A stretch of DNA of 49,112 bases from an uncultured Saprospiraceae bacterium (GTDB taxonomy: Bacteria > Bacteroidota > Bacteroidia > Chitinophagales > Saprospiraceae), in the NCBI GenBank assembly GCA_937944245.1, contig CALDYY010000096.1, positions 1 through 49,112 on the forward strand, given 5' to 3'. Of this stretch, positions 1-6,956 are shown in pieces. Each line of letters begins with the position of its first letter. Within the stretch, counting starts at the first letter, position 1. Under the pieces are notes generated by a model that saw only the letters and a list, made by a program, of their open reading frames with translations, was not told the origin of the DNA and did no database searches. The position numbers were made by a program, and so were the translations under genes.

Positions 1-2
1 AG

Positions 3-461
3 CCTACAAGCTATACCTTGCTTTCTTGTGATGTGTCTGCCTTAGGAATTGCCAATTTTAAGCAACAAGTAATTGACAGAATAAAAATTACCGAATTTGC
101 AGAAAAATTTGCCTGGCAAGCAGACCTCCAAGACATCTTACAGCACAATTACCAAGCCTTGGTGATTACCGATACAAAAAAGCAAATACAGTGGCTCAAC
201 GCAGGCTTTGAACAAATGACAGGCTACCAATATTCGGAGGTCATTGGCAAAAAACCCTCTTTCTTGCAGGGTAAAGAAACAGAAAAAGAAGCCGTTGTTC
301 TTTTCAGAGAAAAAATCAGACAAGGAAAAGACTTTGAAGCAAGTATTACTAACTACCGCAAAAACGGGGAAAAATACCTGTGCCACGTGCGTATTTTCCC
401 AATGTATAACGCACAAAATCAGATTTCACATTACTTAGCACTTGAACAAGAAATCCAATGA
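3..461 (+). CDS. LOV-like PAS domain protein, 5'-partial
   Basis: The reading frame is open to the window edge, so the true start is probably upstream; a TTG at 18 is the first possible start inside. The last ~110 residues form one PAS domain: an N-cap helix, then ALVITD, FEQMTGY, and the stretch GKKPSFLQGKETE. This last stretch matches the LOV subclass, where the family has GRNCRFLQG; the flavin-reactive Cys is replaced by Pro here, so no photochemistry is expected. No kinase or output domain follows, and the protein ends just after the PAS fold. Its stop overlaps the ATG of the next gene by four bases (ATGA), which suggests translational coupling. It is likely a sensory or scaffold fragment of a signalling protein whose N-terminal part is not visible. 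Confidence 0.8.
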   Translation, partial: PTSYTLLSCDVSALGIANFKQQVIDRIKITEFAEKFAWQADLQDILQHNYQALVITDTKKQIQWLNAGFEQMTGYQYSEVIGKKPSFLQGKETEKEAVVLFREKIRQGKDFEASITNYRKNGEKYLCHVRIFPMYNAQNQISHYLALEQEIQ

Positions 462-877
462 CTTTAGAAGAACGCATCCAAGCAGCAGAAAGCCGCATCT
501 TTAAAGTGGTTTTTCCCAATACGACCAATCATTACGACACCCTTTTTGGCGGAATGGCAATGTACCTAATGGACGAGGTGGCTTTTATCACCGCTACCCG
601 CTTTGCTCGCAAAAAAGTGGTTACAGTTTCCTCCGGAAAGATAGATTTCAAGCAGCCCATACCCGCCGATACGATTATTGAGTTGGTTGGTAAAGTAATG
701 AGAATAGGCAATACCAGCCTTGATGTAGAAGTAGAGATATTTGACCAAAATGGACGATTAATTCTATCAAGCCCAGAAAAAATAATAAATGTAAGCCAAT
801 TATTATCTGGAGTATATTTCGTCAAATGTTTAGGTATTAATAAAAAGCTGTATTGTTCAAAATTTGTCAAGATATAG
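458..877 (+). CDS. Acyl-CoA thioesterase (hotdog) fused to a T9SS sorting-domain tail
   Basis: Residues 1 to ~95 are a YciA/BFIT-type hotdog acyl-CoA thioesterase: FGGMAMYLMDE carries the catalytic Asp region, followed by VVTVSSGKIDFKQPI. At the motif VEIF the protein switches to a type IX secretion C-terminal domain, with NGRLILSS, INVSQLLSGVYFVK and a final KFVKI. Cytosolic thioesterases do not carry such a tail and there is no signal peptide, so the tail cannot function in export here. The tail and the DNA behind it are near-duplicates of the end of the secreted-protein gene at 2845-3768. The likely history is a recombination or deletion at the shared VEI(F/Y) codons that replaced the last third of the enzyme. 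Whether it still folds is unknown. Confidence 0.8.
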   Translation: MTLEERIQAAESRIFKVVFPNTTNHYDTLFGGMAMYLMDEVAFITATRFARKKVVTVSSGKIDFKQPIPADTIIELVGKVMRIGNTSLDVEVEIFDQNGRLILSSPEKIINVSQLLSGVYFVKCLGINKKLYCSKFVKI

Positions 878-957
878 GACAAAGAAACAACTGGTATTAA
901 CAAGCGATTTAACGCCAGCCGCCCCTATCGGGGACGGCCGTCGTAAATCGCAGCCGT
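745..957 (+). repeat. T9SS-tail plus attC-like repeat, copy 1
   Basis: This segment, covering the sorting-tail codons, the stop and the following inverted repeat, closely matches 3640-3846. By eye roughly four of five bases agree, and the agreement continues past the stop codon into non-coding DNA up to AAATCGCAG. The conservation of non-coding sequence shows a DNA-level duplication, not just a shared protein domain. Confidence 0.8.
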
Positions 958-962
958 TAGCG
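895..962 (+). repeat. attC-like recombination site A
   Basis: An imperfect inverted repeat: TAACAAGCGATTT on the left pairs with AAATCGC on the right around a GC-rich inner stem (AGCCGCCCC / GGGGACGGC). It ends in CCGTTAGCGG. The layout (AAC core, hairpin arms, GTT core) is that of integron attC sites. It lies directly behind a stop codon, as attC sites do. Confidence 0.6.
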
Positions 963-2436
963 GTCACCCTAAACGACAACCTAACATTAAAAGAAAATTG
1001 AGAAAATGAAACAATTTGAAAAAATAGACTTCCCAAAATTTGTTGAAGAAATATTTAATGCTTCAGAAAATTTATACTTGTCTTTGCCGAGTATTGACGA
1101 AGAAATGGCAGATGCTTTAATTTTAGTGAAGCAACAAAAACCTCCTATTAAAATCAAAGTTGTTGTTGACAACTCAGAAGAGTCTATTAGAAATGGATTT
1201 GGTGACATTGAAGGTATTGATAAATTGACGAAAAGTGACATTCAAATATTTCAATCAGACGGAAATTTAATTTCATTTATTGTTTCTGACACAATCGGGT
1301 ATTTTCTCTTTCCGCATAGTAGAATTTTTATTGACAAAGCAAAAGGGACAAATGCCTTTAGAATTGACCCCGTTTCAATTAAATTACTTATTCAATACTT
1401 TTTTCCAAGCGAAGAAATAAATGATAATTTAAAATTTGAGCAGACTGCAATAATTGGAGATGCTAATAAACATTTTGTAGAGGCTTTTAAGGAGTTAGAA
1501 AATAATAATAGACAATCTACAGTTTCCGAATTTGACAATAAAAAGCACGAAGAGAACAAGAAAAATTTAAAAATTAATCCACCTTTAGAGCCAGACTTAC
1601 AACGTCAAATTAATACTTATACTGCAAAAATCCAATTTGTAGAATTGAAATTTAGTGGAGGTAATCTTGAAAACAAAATTGCTCAACTACCTGAAAAGGC
1701 AATTCCTATAAATAGTCCTGAACTAAAAAGTTTGTTACAAACAAGAATGAAAATGTTTCAAGCCATAGACAAACACAAAGACTTTAATAAGCTACAAGAA
1801 TTTAAAAATAAAGTTGAAAAACTAAGAAAAGACTATTTAACACCAATAACTTGTCGACCAGGTAAAAGTATCATTCAAAATGACAACAAAGAAAAATTTC
1901 TTGATGAATTAAATAAACTAAAAGAGGAAACCAAAATATTAAATAAGACATTAGCAACAATGCTAGAAACAGGAAGGCTTAATACTCTTGATTTATTAAA
2001 AAGAGAGCTTTATACATTTTTTAGAACAAATGAACCCGATGAATTAAAAAACTTAAACCAACAAGACATCAAGGATAGAAAACTTGAAGAAATCATAAAC
2101 AAAATTGTTACTTCTGTAAAATTTCCGGAGGTCAATAAATTAATTGAAAAAATATTATTGACAGAGCTTTTCTATGATTTAACTTGGAATGATTTTAAAG
2201 ACGAAAAATTACATAAAGAATTTGTAGATAAAAAAATTATGGAACAAAACGACATAGAGTCAATCGTAAAAATGAAAGAAGCTTTTGACACTAAAAAATA
2301 AAGGGCGAACCGCTAACAGGCGTTTGGCTCAATGGCGGGTGACGTGGTTAATTGAACATTCTACCTCGCATCAACTTTTGTGGAGTATTGACAGTTTTGT
2401 GCTCCGAAATCCGCCACTGCGCCAAGCGCCAAACCG
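957..2436 (+). mobile_element. Integron-like gene cassette
   Basis: The segment starts at the GTTAGCGG core of site A and ends at the CCG of site B, with a single ORF in between facing site B. The left end (GTTAGCGG) is the exact reverse complement of the CCGCTAAC that opens site B. If the segment is closed into a circle, the two halves therefore rebuild a fully paired attC core, as expected for an excised cassette. The insert is more AT-rich than the flanking housekeeping genes. Confidence 0.6.
1006..2301 (+). CDS. Unknown 431-residue cassette-borne protein
   Basis: Not recognised. Residues 1 to ~140 look like a compact alpha/beta domain: a helix, then hydrophobic strands IKIKVVV, SFIVSD and IGYFLF, and a PHSRIFID segment. 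The layout vaguely recalls a degenerate PLD-like domain (HxR instead of HxK), but this is weak. Residues ~150 to 431 are Lys/Glu/Asn-rich and mostly helical, with likely coiled-coil stretches. There is no signal peptide or membrane segment, so it should be cytosolic. It is the only gene between two attC-like sites. A role in defence or stress is possible because cassettes often carry such genes, but nothing in the sequence proves it. Confidence 0.75.
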   Translation: MKQFEKIDFPKFVEEIFNASENLYLSLPSIDEEMADALILVKQQKPPIKIKVVVDNSEESIRNGFGDIEGIDKLTKSDIQIFQSDGNLISFIVSDTIGYFLFPHSRIFIDKAKGTNAFRIDPVSIKLLIQYFFPSEEINDNLKFEQTAIIGDANKHFVEAFKELENNNRQSTVSEFDNKKHEENKKNLKINPPLEPDLQRQINTYTAKIQFVELKFSGGNLENKIAQLPEKAIPINSPELKSLLQTRMKMFQAIDKHKDFNKLQEFKNKVEKLRKDYLTPITCRPGKSIIQNDNKEKFLDELNKLKEETKILNKTLATMLETGRLNTLDLLKRELYTFFRTNEPDELKNLNQQDIKDRKLEEIINKIVTSVKFPEVNKLIEKILLTELFYDLTWNDFKDEKLHKEFVDKKIMEQNDIESIVKMKEAFDTKK

Positions 2437-2441
2437 TAATC
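2311..2441 (+). repeat. attC-like recombination site B
   Basis: A long imperfect inverted repeat starts ten bases after the cassette ORF. The left arm CCGCTAACAGGCGTTTGG followed by CTCAATGGCGG pairs with the right arm CCGCCACTGCGCCAAGCGCC, separated by ~70 bases. It ends in AAACCG followed by TAATC, whereas the expected core would be GTTA. The junction base pairs therefore come from foreign flanking DNA. Confidence 0.6.
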
Positions 2442-2833
2442 TTATTGCTGTCGGTGAACGTTTACATTGGGATACCATAGGATTTAACGCTCAACAAGCA
2501 TGGCTCATAAAGTTAGATCAATATGGATGCCTTACACCCGGATGTCATTTAGTAAGTACAAAAAATGAATATAAGGAGCACGTAAAGATAAAAATTTATC
2601 CTAACCCGGCAACTGAATTTATTACTTTCTACATAGACGATGATATAAAACTAAAAGTAAATCAGTATTGTATCAGAGATATGAAGGGGCAATTAATAAA
2701 GGAAGTCAGGTCACTGTTGCCTGACATACATTATGTTATACATACTCACGACTTTCCTTCCGGGATGTATATCATTCAGTTCTTAAAAGATGGTCAGATC
2801 GTCAAGTCTGAAAAAATTATTGTTTCACATTAA
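2437..2833 (+). pseudogene. C-terminal fragment of a T9SS-secreted protein
   Basis: The reading frame resumes right after site B with IAVGERLHWDTIGF, then AWLIKLDQYGCLTPGC. This is a typical end of large Bacteroidota surface proteins just before the sorting domain. It continues with IKIYPNPATEFITF, DMKGQLIKEV and FPSGMYIIQF, a complete Por-secretion tail. There is no signal peptide and the N-terminal part is missing. The open frame extends back through the attC-like site to a TTG at 2285, but that part has no protein-like character. It is the stump of a gene cut by the cassette insertion or by recombination at site B. Confidence 0.75.
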
Positions 2834-2844
2834 AAATTTAGAAA

Positions 2845-3768
2845 ATGAAATATAATGTTAGTTTTTTATTGATTTTAGCTTCCCTTCAATTTTCCTATTC
2901 CCAACAAAGTTATATACCTGTATCAGAAACAGGAAAGTTTTGGTTTTATACTGTATATGAAGATGAGGCTATTCAAAATATTGATAAATATCGTATTATT
3001 TACATTGGTAAGGATAGTATTATGGATAATTTTAAGTACAAAAAATTATATGATTTTACTGACTTTCCAATTGAATTAAATAATTTAGAATCTAATTTAA
3101 TAGCCTTGATTAGAGATGATACTATGGAAATGAAAACTTATCTTTTGCCAATTGATACTACCAAGAGCTTTTGTAGTCCCACCGAACATGTAATTTTTGA
3201 TTTTTCTCTTGAGGAGGGTGATTTTGTGGATTCATGCCTTATAGATAAAACAACTTATTTTCTAAATAATCATTATGATTATGGTAACATTGTTGCTAGT
3301 TATCGTGATATTGCTTACGTTGCCAATGTTGAAATACAATCAGATAGGAAAATTAGGAAAATAATGCAATTTGTAGCTGATGATAATTTTACAATTATCC
3401 CAGGAGCACCAGAATTTCTTGTTGAAGGTGTTGGATTGGCTTCTATTCATAATGGATTTTATATTGATAGGTTTGCAAAATTGACAAACTATTGTGAAGG
3501 TAACTTTTTTGATTGTGATGTACTTACAAAGGTAAATGATTTAAATGAAATTGAATTTAATATCATACCAAATCCTACATCAGGTTTTATCAAATTAGAA
3601 TTACAAATGAACATATCAAAGGTCGAAATTTATGATTACTATGGGCGTAGCGTACTATCAAGCTTTGAAAAGGAAATTAATGTAGGCCAACTATTATCCG
3701 GAGTTTATTTCGTTAAATATTTAGGTACTAATAATAAGCTGTACTATTCCAAATTTGTAAAAATGTAG
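2845..3768 (+). CDS. T9SS-exported protein of unknown function
   Basis: A 307-residue protein with a signal peptide (MKYNVSFLLILASLQFSYSQ). A ~220-residue body rich in aromatic residues and beta strands carries no domain I recognise. A C-terminal sorting domain begins near residue 235 with FNIIPNPTSGFIKLEL, then YDYYGRSVLSS and VGQLLSGVYFVK. It is expected to cross the outer membrane through the type IX system and be surface-attached or released. It starts 11 bases after the preceding fragment and ends 20 bases before attC-like site C, so it could itself be cassette cargo. The base composition is notably AT-rich. Confidence 0.8.
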   Translation: MKYNVSFLLILASLQFSYSQQSYIPVSETGKFWFYTVYEDEAIQNIDKYRIIYIGKDSIMDNFKYKKLYDFTDFPIELNNLESNLIALIRDDTMEMKTYLLPIDTTKSFCSPTEHVIFDFSLEEGDFVDSCLIDKTTYFLNNHYDYGNIVASYRDIAYVANVEIQSDRKIRKIMQFVADDNFTIIPGAPEFLVEGVGLASIHNGFYIDRFAKLTNYCEGNFFDCDVLTKVNDLNEIEFNIIPNPTSGFIKLELQMNISKVEIYDYYGRSVLSSFEKEINVGQLLSGVYFVKYLGTNNKLYYSKFVKM

Positions 3769-3846
3769 GTCGAAGAAGCAACTGGTACTAACAAGCGATT
3801 TTACGACAGCCGCCCCTATCGGGAGCGGCCGTCGTAAATCGCAGAA
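3640..3846 (+). repeat. T9SS-tail plus attC-like repeat, copy 2
   Basis: Partner of the repeat at 745-957. It contains the last ~43 codons of the secreted protein, the stop, the linker GCAACTGGTACTAACAAGCG and the hairpin through AAATCGCAG. Confidence 0.8.
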
Positions 3847-3855
3847 CCGTCAGGC
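3789..3855 (+). repeat. attC-like recombination site C
   Basis: An inverted repeat: TAACAAGCGATTTTACGAC pairs with GTCGTAAATCGC around CGCCCCTATCGGGAGCG. It ends in AACCGTCAGG, where the expected GTTA core has changed to GTCA. The stem is almost the same as in site A. Downstream of it there is no cassette gene, only decayed DNA. Confidence 0.55.
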
Positions 3856-3940
3856 TGTGAAAGAACACCATTTCATCTAAATAATTCACCTAAAACAACA
3901 CATCGTAAGCCCATATTTTAATTGTGGGAAACCCTTCATT

Positions 3941-4222
3941 TCAAGCTGCTAATTTCATCCTACTTATTTTCAAAGGCTGATAAAGCCTTTGAAAAACCCC
4001 TTTTTGCAAAAAACAAACCACCCTTGCGTAATCGGGTGTCCAATTTCTGAGTTTTTCTAAGATATTAGCCATGCCAAGTATATTCAAACTCCGTTTGAGG
4101 TTGTAAACCGTCATAATCAAGGTCATTTCTCCGTTCACTTTTGCCAATCCTCGCAGGTTGTCCTTGTGGAAATCGGCAATGCTGTGGTAGTTGGGCTGCT
4201 GACCCCTCAGTTTATTGGTTTT
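3941..4222 (-). pseudogene. IS1182-type transposase remnant with internal deletion
   Basis: The first ~22 residues match the N-terminal region of IS1182-family transposases (RGQQPNYHSIADFHKDN). The rest matches the extreme C-terminus (LRGLAKVNGEMTLIMTVYNLKRSLNILGMA, here split into its motifs VNGEMTL and NLKRSLNILG). The several hundred catalytic residues in between are missing, the junction lying near 4156. No clear terminal inverted repeats were found. It is a non-functional footprint sitting against the creatininase fragment on its right. Confidence 0.7.
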
Positions 4223-4223
4223 C

Positions 4224-4647
4224 AATAGCCACGGAGGAAATGACTTTAAAACCCTACTTCGAGAACTAGGACTTAAATTCCCAAATATGTTTTTATGTAC
4301 CTCTAACTAGTTTAATGCTTTTAAAACGTACTGATTATTTTGAATTGGGAGGTGACCATGCTGAAGAAATGGAAACAAGTATTATATTGTATTTAAAGCC
4401 AGATTTGGTCTTACTAAAACACGAATGGGGGCAAGGCAAAGAAAAACATCCAAAAATCAAAGAATTTACGGAAGGTTGGTTATGGGCGGAAAGAAAATGG
4501 TCTCAAATTAGTGAAGATACAGGAACAGGTGACCCAAAATTTGCATCTAAGGAAAAAGGGGAACGTTTTTTTAAGGATGTAACAAAAAAAATTGGAACGC
4601 TGCTAATTGAACTTTGTAAATCGAGTAAAGAAACAATGTATGAATAA
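4224..4647 (+). pseudogene. Creatininase-family amidohydrolase, C-terminal fragment, broken
   Basis: In frame from 4224 one reads NSHGGNDFKTLLRELG, the metal-binding NGHGGN motif of the creatininase family. A TAG at 4308-4310 interrupts this, probably from TGG. After a shift of frame near 4311-4330 the protein resumes as TDYFELGGDHAEEMETS, WLWAERKW and EDTGTGDP to a normal C-terminus. The N-terminal half is absent and replaced on the left by the transposase remnant. With a stop, a frameshift and a truncation it cannot make an active enzyme. An ATG at 4315 could only give the last 110 residues. Confidence 0.8.
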
Positions 4648-4761
4648 AAATACCTTACAGCATTAGACCAAAAACTTAATAACTTGATAATCAGAGTTCA
4701 TTTCCAGATAACTAAACGCACTTAATACTGATATTGGAATTTTGATTGGGTGCTCTTAGGT

Positions 4762-4910
4762 ACGAAAGATGTGGCAACAAACGAAAAAATACGTAATCAA
4801 GAGAGCATCTTGCTAATGAAAGAACGTTCCTTGCTTGGATAAGAACAAGTATTGCTTTAATGGGCTTTGGTTTTGTAGTAATTTTAATAAATCAACTCGA
4901 ATATAAATAG
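4762..4910 (+). pseudogene. DUF202/YidH-like membrane protein fragment, frameshifted
   Basis: The frame at 4762 reads TKDVATNEKIR. About eight extra bases shift the frame, and from 4797 it reads [20 protein letters not shown] then MGFGFVV, the hallmark start of DUF202 proteins (LANERTxLAWIRT followed by a membrane helix). A stop follows at 4908 before the second and third helices of the family. The fragment is too short and too broken to be functional. Confidence 0.7.
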
Positions 4911-5188
4911 TCGCATCCCTAAATTATCGGTCGGTTGTAATCTTTCCATAATCCATCTTTTTTTCAAAAATAACTATCTTATTTATTACTAATGTTAGAC
5001 AAGTCCATTAATTAAGCACTCAAAACTAAGGTATAAAACATTGAGGGGTGCATAACAGCGCAGCGTAACCGTACTGTTATGCCCCCTCAGATATTTTATC
5101 AAATAACTTAATTTTACCGTTTACTATTTGCGTCTATCTTAATCATTTTAAATGCAAACTAGAGACCTTTGCGAATGAACACCAGCTA
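4911..5188. other. Intergenic DNA, no gene seen
   Basis: AT-rich sequence between the decayed DUF202 gene and the end of the SusD gene. Apart from the hairpin at 5041-5090 I see no coding signal, RNA gene or repeat in it. Confidence 0.6.
5041..5090 (-). terminator. Strong hairpin downstream of susD
   Basis: TTGAGGGGTGCATAACAG pairs with CTGTTATGCCCCCTCAG over a 15-base loop. On the minus strand a short T-rich run (TGTTTTATA) follows, about 100 bases past the susD stop, so it can serve as terminator of the susCD transcript. The TAACAG/CTGTTA core also recalls the attC-like sites nearby, so a recombination-site remnant is an alternative. Confidence 0.5.
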
Positions 5189-6934
5189 TTAATATCCAGG
5201 ATTTTGCTTTAAAGTTGGTGTACCGTCAGGCAATTTCGTTGCATCAATCTGTCGTTGTGGTATGGGAAAAAGAACATTGTGGTCTTTGAAACTTGCTCCT
5301 TGAAGATTTGTTCGCTTTTTCACTTCGTAGGCTAAGTATTTGTTCAGTGTTTCTTTTGCGATACCCCATCGCACTAAATCAAAAAAACGATGCCCTTCCA
5401 TAGCTAATTCTAATCTACGTTCAAACCTTAACTTTGCTAAAGCATCTTCCTTTGAAGACCATGGCTCTTCATACGCATTTATTTTATAGTTGGCTGCTGG
5501 TGTGCCATCAGGATTTTTCAATATGCTATTTGCGTTTGCAGCCCTAGCTCTTATTTGATTAACATAACTTCTTCCTTTCTCTAAGTTACCCAATTCTATT
5601 TCAGCCTCAGCAGCAAGAAGTATCACATCTGCAAATCTTAAATAACGGTGATTTAAGGCAGAAGTACGTCTATCGGGATTGACCAAATTTGCAGCTTCGT
5701 CTGCTTTCCGATATACATTCTTTTTGGGAGCAAATGGACCTGCATAGTTTTGGTCTCTAATCCAAGATTTACCTGGGTGAGGTCCCCAATCTAAATAGGG
5801 TATTCCTCTACGACCGATAGTATGGTCTATTCTTGGGTCTAACTCGCCATCGTGTGGTGTAAATGGGGCAGAACTTTCTATACCTTGATCGCTTTTTACC
5901 TCTGTTTCGTTGTGATTATCTACTTTTGGAAGACCATTGACTGTTTGAAAAGCATTCACTAAATCTTGAGAAGGCTGATAATAACCACAACATCCTCCCG
6001 GTTGAGTTGGTAAACCTCCATGAGGAAAATTTAAGTTATCACCCAATCCTCCATTAAAACTATTACTATTGTCGTTTGCTGAATATTGACAGTCTATAAT
6101 ACCCTCAGTATCCGCATTGCTCCCCTGAAAAGCAAGTCTAAAATTATCTTGAAATGCAGGTAGAAGAGCATATTTAAGACCTTTTGTAGTTTTACCATTA
6201 GCTATAATCACATCTGCAAGTGCTTTAGCTTCCGTCCATTTTTTCTGAAAAGCATAAATTTTCAAAAGCATGGAACCAGCAGCCCATTTATTGATGCGAC
6301 CTACTTCTGTAAAAGTCTCTGGGAGATTATCATAAGCAAATTTGAGGTCTGCTTCCATTTCATTCCAGAGCACTCTGTCGTTTGGTTGTCTGAAATCTTC
6401 AGTTTTTTCATTAATCCAAGGCATTCTACCGAATACCGTTGTGCCATGAAAATAATAAATAGCACGCAATGCTCTTGCTTGCCCAATTACGCTATTTTTT
6501 TCAGTTGGTGTCAAATCTTTTACATTTTCAACTACTCGTAATACATCATTACATCTTGAAATTCCATCATAACAAAACCTCCAACGATCATCTAATTTTG
6601 TATTATCAGGCGCACTTTCATAACGCTCTATATTACTTCGACTACCACCTACATCAGCACCTTTTTGTGCATCATCAGAAGTTATACCTCCATATACCCA
6701 ATTAGAAAACGAACTTACGTCTGCACCTCTACTAGAACCATCTCCGTACATGGCGCCATTAAGCCCAGCATAAGCACCTATAAGTATACCTTGTACACCA
6801 GATTTTGTTTGAAGTGCACTTTCGCTGAATACACCTATTGGTTCTCTATCTAAAAAATCTTCACTACATCCAATTAAAATTGAAAAGAATAATAATAAAG
6901 AAATTGACAGACATTTATTTACACAATATTTCAT
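5189..6934 (-). CDS. SusD/RagB-family nutrient-binding lipoprotein
   Basis: A 581-residue lipoprotein with signal peptide and lipobox (SILIGC, Cys at ~23), followed by SEDFLDREPIG, the typical SusD start. The TPR-rich helical body includes ALRAIYYFHGTTVFGRMPW, and the usual C-terminal elements are present (RYADVxLL-like RFADVILLAAEAE, NQIRARA, LRFERRLELAMEGHRFFDLVRW). SusD proteins cap their SusC partner at the cell surface and capture glycans or other large nutrients. It follows its susC by 22 bases on the same strand. No glycosidase, protease or sulfatase gene accompanies the pair, so the substrate cannot be named. Confidence 0.95.
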   Translation of the reverse strand: MKYCVNKCLSISLLLFFSILIGCSEDFLDREPIGVFSESALQTKSGVQGILIGAYAGLNGAMYGDGSSRGADVSSFSNWVYGGITSDDAQKGADVGGSRSNIERYESAPDNTKLDDRWRFCYDGISRCNDVLRVVENVKDLTPTEKNSVIGQARALRAIYYFHGTTVFGRMPWINEKTEDFRQPNDRVLWNEMEADLKFAYDNLPETFTEVGRINKWAAGSMLLKIYAFQKKWTEAKALADVIIANGKTTKGLKYALLPAFQDNFRLAFQGSNADTEGIIDCQYSANDNSNSFNGGLGDNLNFPHGGLPTQPGGCCGYYQPSQDLVNAFQTVNGLPKVDNHNETEVKSDQGIESSAPFTPHDGELDPRIDHTIGRRGIPYLDWGPHPGKSWIRDQNYAGPFAPKKNVYRKADEAANLVNPDRRTSALNHRYLRFADVILLAAEAEIELGNLEKGRSYVNQIRARAANANSILKNPDGTPAANYKINAYEEPWSSKEDALAKLRFERRLELAMEGHRFFDLVRWGIAKETLNKYLAYEVKKRTNLQGASFKDHNVLFPIPQRQIDATKLPDGTPTLKQNPGY

Positions 6935-6956
6935 AATTATATTATTTTAGATTAAA

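Noticed and set aside
2285-2436. The N-terminal 50 residues of the open frame preceding the T9SS fragment
   Set aside because: The frame runs through an inverted-repeat recombination site and the end of the previous gene. The residue pattern is not protein-like, so only 2437-2833 is taken as former coding sequence.
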